Shown piece by piece: positions 63,749 through 64,000 of a stretch of 64,000 nt of DNA. This DNA is from Jatrophihabitans sp. (lineage in GTDB: Bacteria; Actinomycetota; Actinomycetes; Mycobacteriales; Jatrophihabitantaceae). The DNA lies in assembly GCA_036399055.1 (NCBI GenBank), contig DASWNX010000018.1, forward strand, positions 62,001-126,000, read 5' to 3'. Position 1 is the first letter of the stretch. The number at the start of each line of letters is the position of its first letter. The position numbers were made by a program, and so were the translations under genes. The notes beneath the pieces were generated by a model. It had not been told where the DNA came from and did no database searches. It saw nothing but the letters and a program-made list of their open reading frames with translations.

Positions 63749-64000
63749 GCGTCCGCTTCGCCGACGTGACAGTCGGCGCCAGGCTGCCCGAGCAGACCTT
63801 CTCCATCGAGCGGGCGACGCTCATCCGCTACGCGGGCGCCTCCGGGGACTTCAACCCGATCCATTGGAACCAGGAGACCGCGGTCGCGGTGGGACTGCCC
63901 GATGTGATCGCGCACGGCATGCTGACCATGGCGACCGCGATCCGAGTGGTGACCGACTGGCTCGGCGACCCCGGCGCGGTGCTGGACTACAAGGTCCGCT
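63745..64000 (+). CDS. hadB: MaoC-like dehydratase subunit HadB (N-terminal part, runs off window)
   Basis: The first 85 codons are present. The hydratase-2 motif is complete: YAGASGDFNPIHWN supplies the catalytic Asp and His, followed by AVGLPDVIAHGMLTMA. It pairs with the upstream HadA to dehydrate 3-hydroxyacyl-ACP. Start and overlap with hadA are clear; the C-terminal half lies outside the window. Confidence 0.92.
   Translation, partial: MSVRFADVTVGARLPEQTFSIERATLIRYAGASGDFNPIHWNQETAVAVGLPDVIAHGMLTMATAIRVVTDWLGDPGAVLDYKVR

Overview
This is a contiguous, high-GC chromosomal stretch with dense, often overlapping genes, many GTG starts and 4-bp stop/start overlaps. Mycothione reductase, glucosyl-3-phosphoglycerate synthase, a PptH/PptT-type pair, KorAB, HadA/HadB and a 14-gene nuo operon all point to an actinomycete. 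The genus cannot be fixed from the sequence alone. It is not a close Mycobacterium, because known mycobacterial neighbourhoods are rearranged.

Layout. (1) 1-11.1 kb looks like the edge of a secondary-metabolism locus. A leftward operon encodes an arylamine N-acetyltransferase/amide-synthase homologue, an acyl-CoA synthetase and an FAD monooxygenase cut by the window edge. A divergent rightward operon encodes a cyclohexanecarboxylate-type CoA ligase, an acyl-CoA dehydrogenase, an SDR with an enoyl-reductase Y-x6-K active site, and a 2,4-dienoyl-CoA-reductase-like Fe-S flavoprotein; an FAD oxidoreductase follows. I read the second set as a reductive acyl-CoA route of the cyclohexanecarboxyl-CoA kind. 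(2) 11.2-19.8 kb: lipoprotein, Pit/PhoU-like phosphate pair, PptH/PptT pair, PAS-LuxR regulator, mycothione reductase and an ROK protein. (3) 19.8-27 kb: thiamin genes thiD, TPP riboswitch-cytX-thiG, thiO-thiS and thiE. Between thiG and thiS is an ~0.85-kb islet bounded by two copies of the thiG 3' end and holding a broken DUF3800-like gene. (4) 27-32.9 kb: gpgS with a pentapeptide repeat tail, folP2-like, a LigB-like protein, hpd with an Lrp-type regulator, a secreted SGNH esterase and a UVR-motif protein.

(5) 33-51.7 kb is the respiratory core: a MenJ-like reductase, nuoABCDEFGHIJKLMN and a polyprenyl diphosphate synthase, so complex I sits between two genes likely to act on menaquinone or its side chain. 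A perfect 18-bp Rex-like palindrome precedes the reductase and an iron-box-like palindrome precedes nuoA. The nuoK start region is a 41-bp tandem triplication that creates two 14-codon ORFs chained by ATGA overlaps. (6) 51.7-58.1 kb: acyl-ACP desaturase behind a TetR-like operator, a repeat-rich surface protein, RarD and KorAB. (7) 58.2-64 kb: two small unassigned genes, a leaderless small ORF ending in Cys-stop ahead of a cysteine-dioxygenase/rhodanese pair, rmlA, yajQ, tRNA-Tyr, tRNA-Thr, tRNA-Met, rpmG, hadA and the start of hadB.

All assignments come from reading the sequence; no database search was run.
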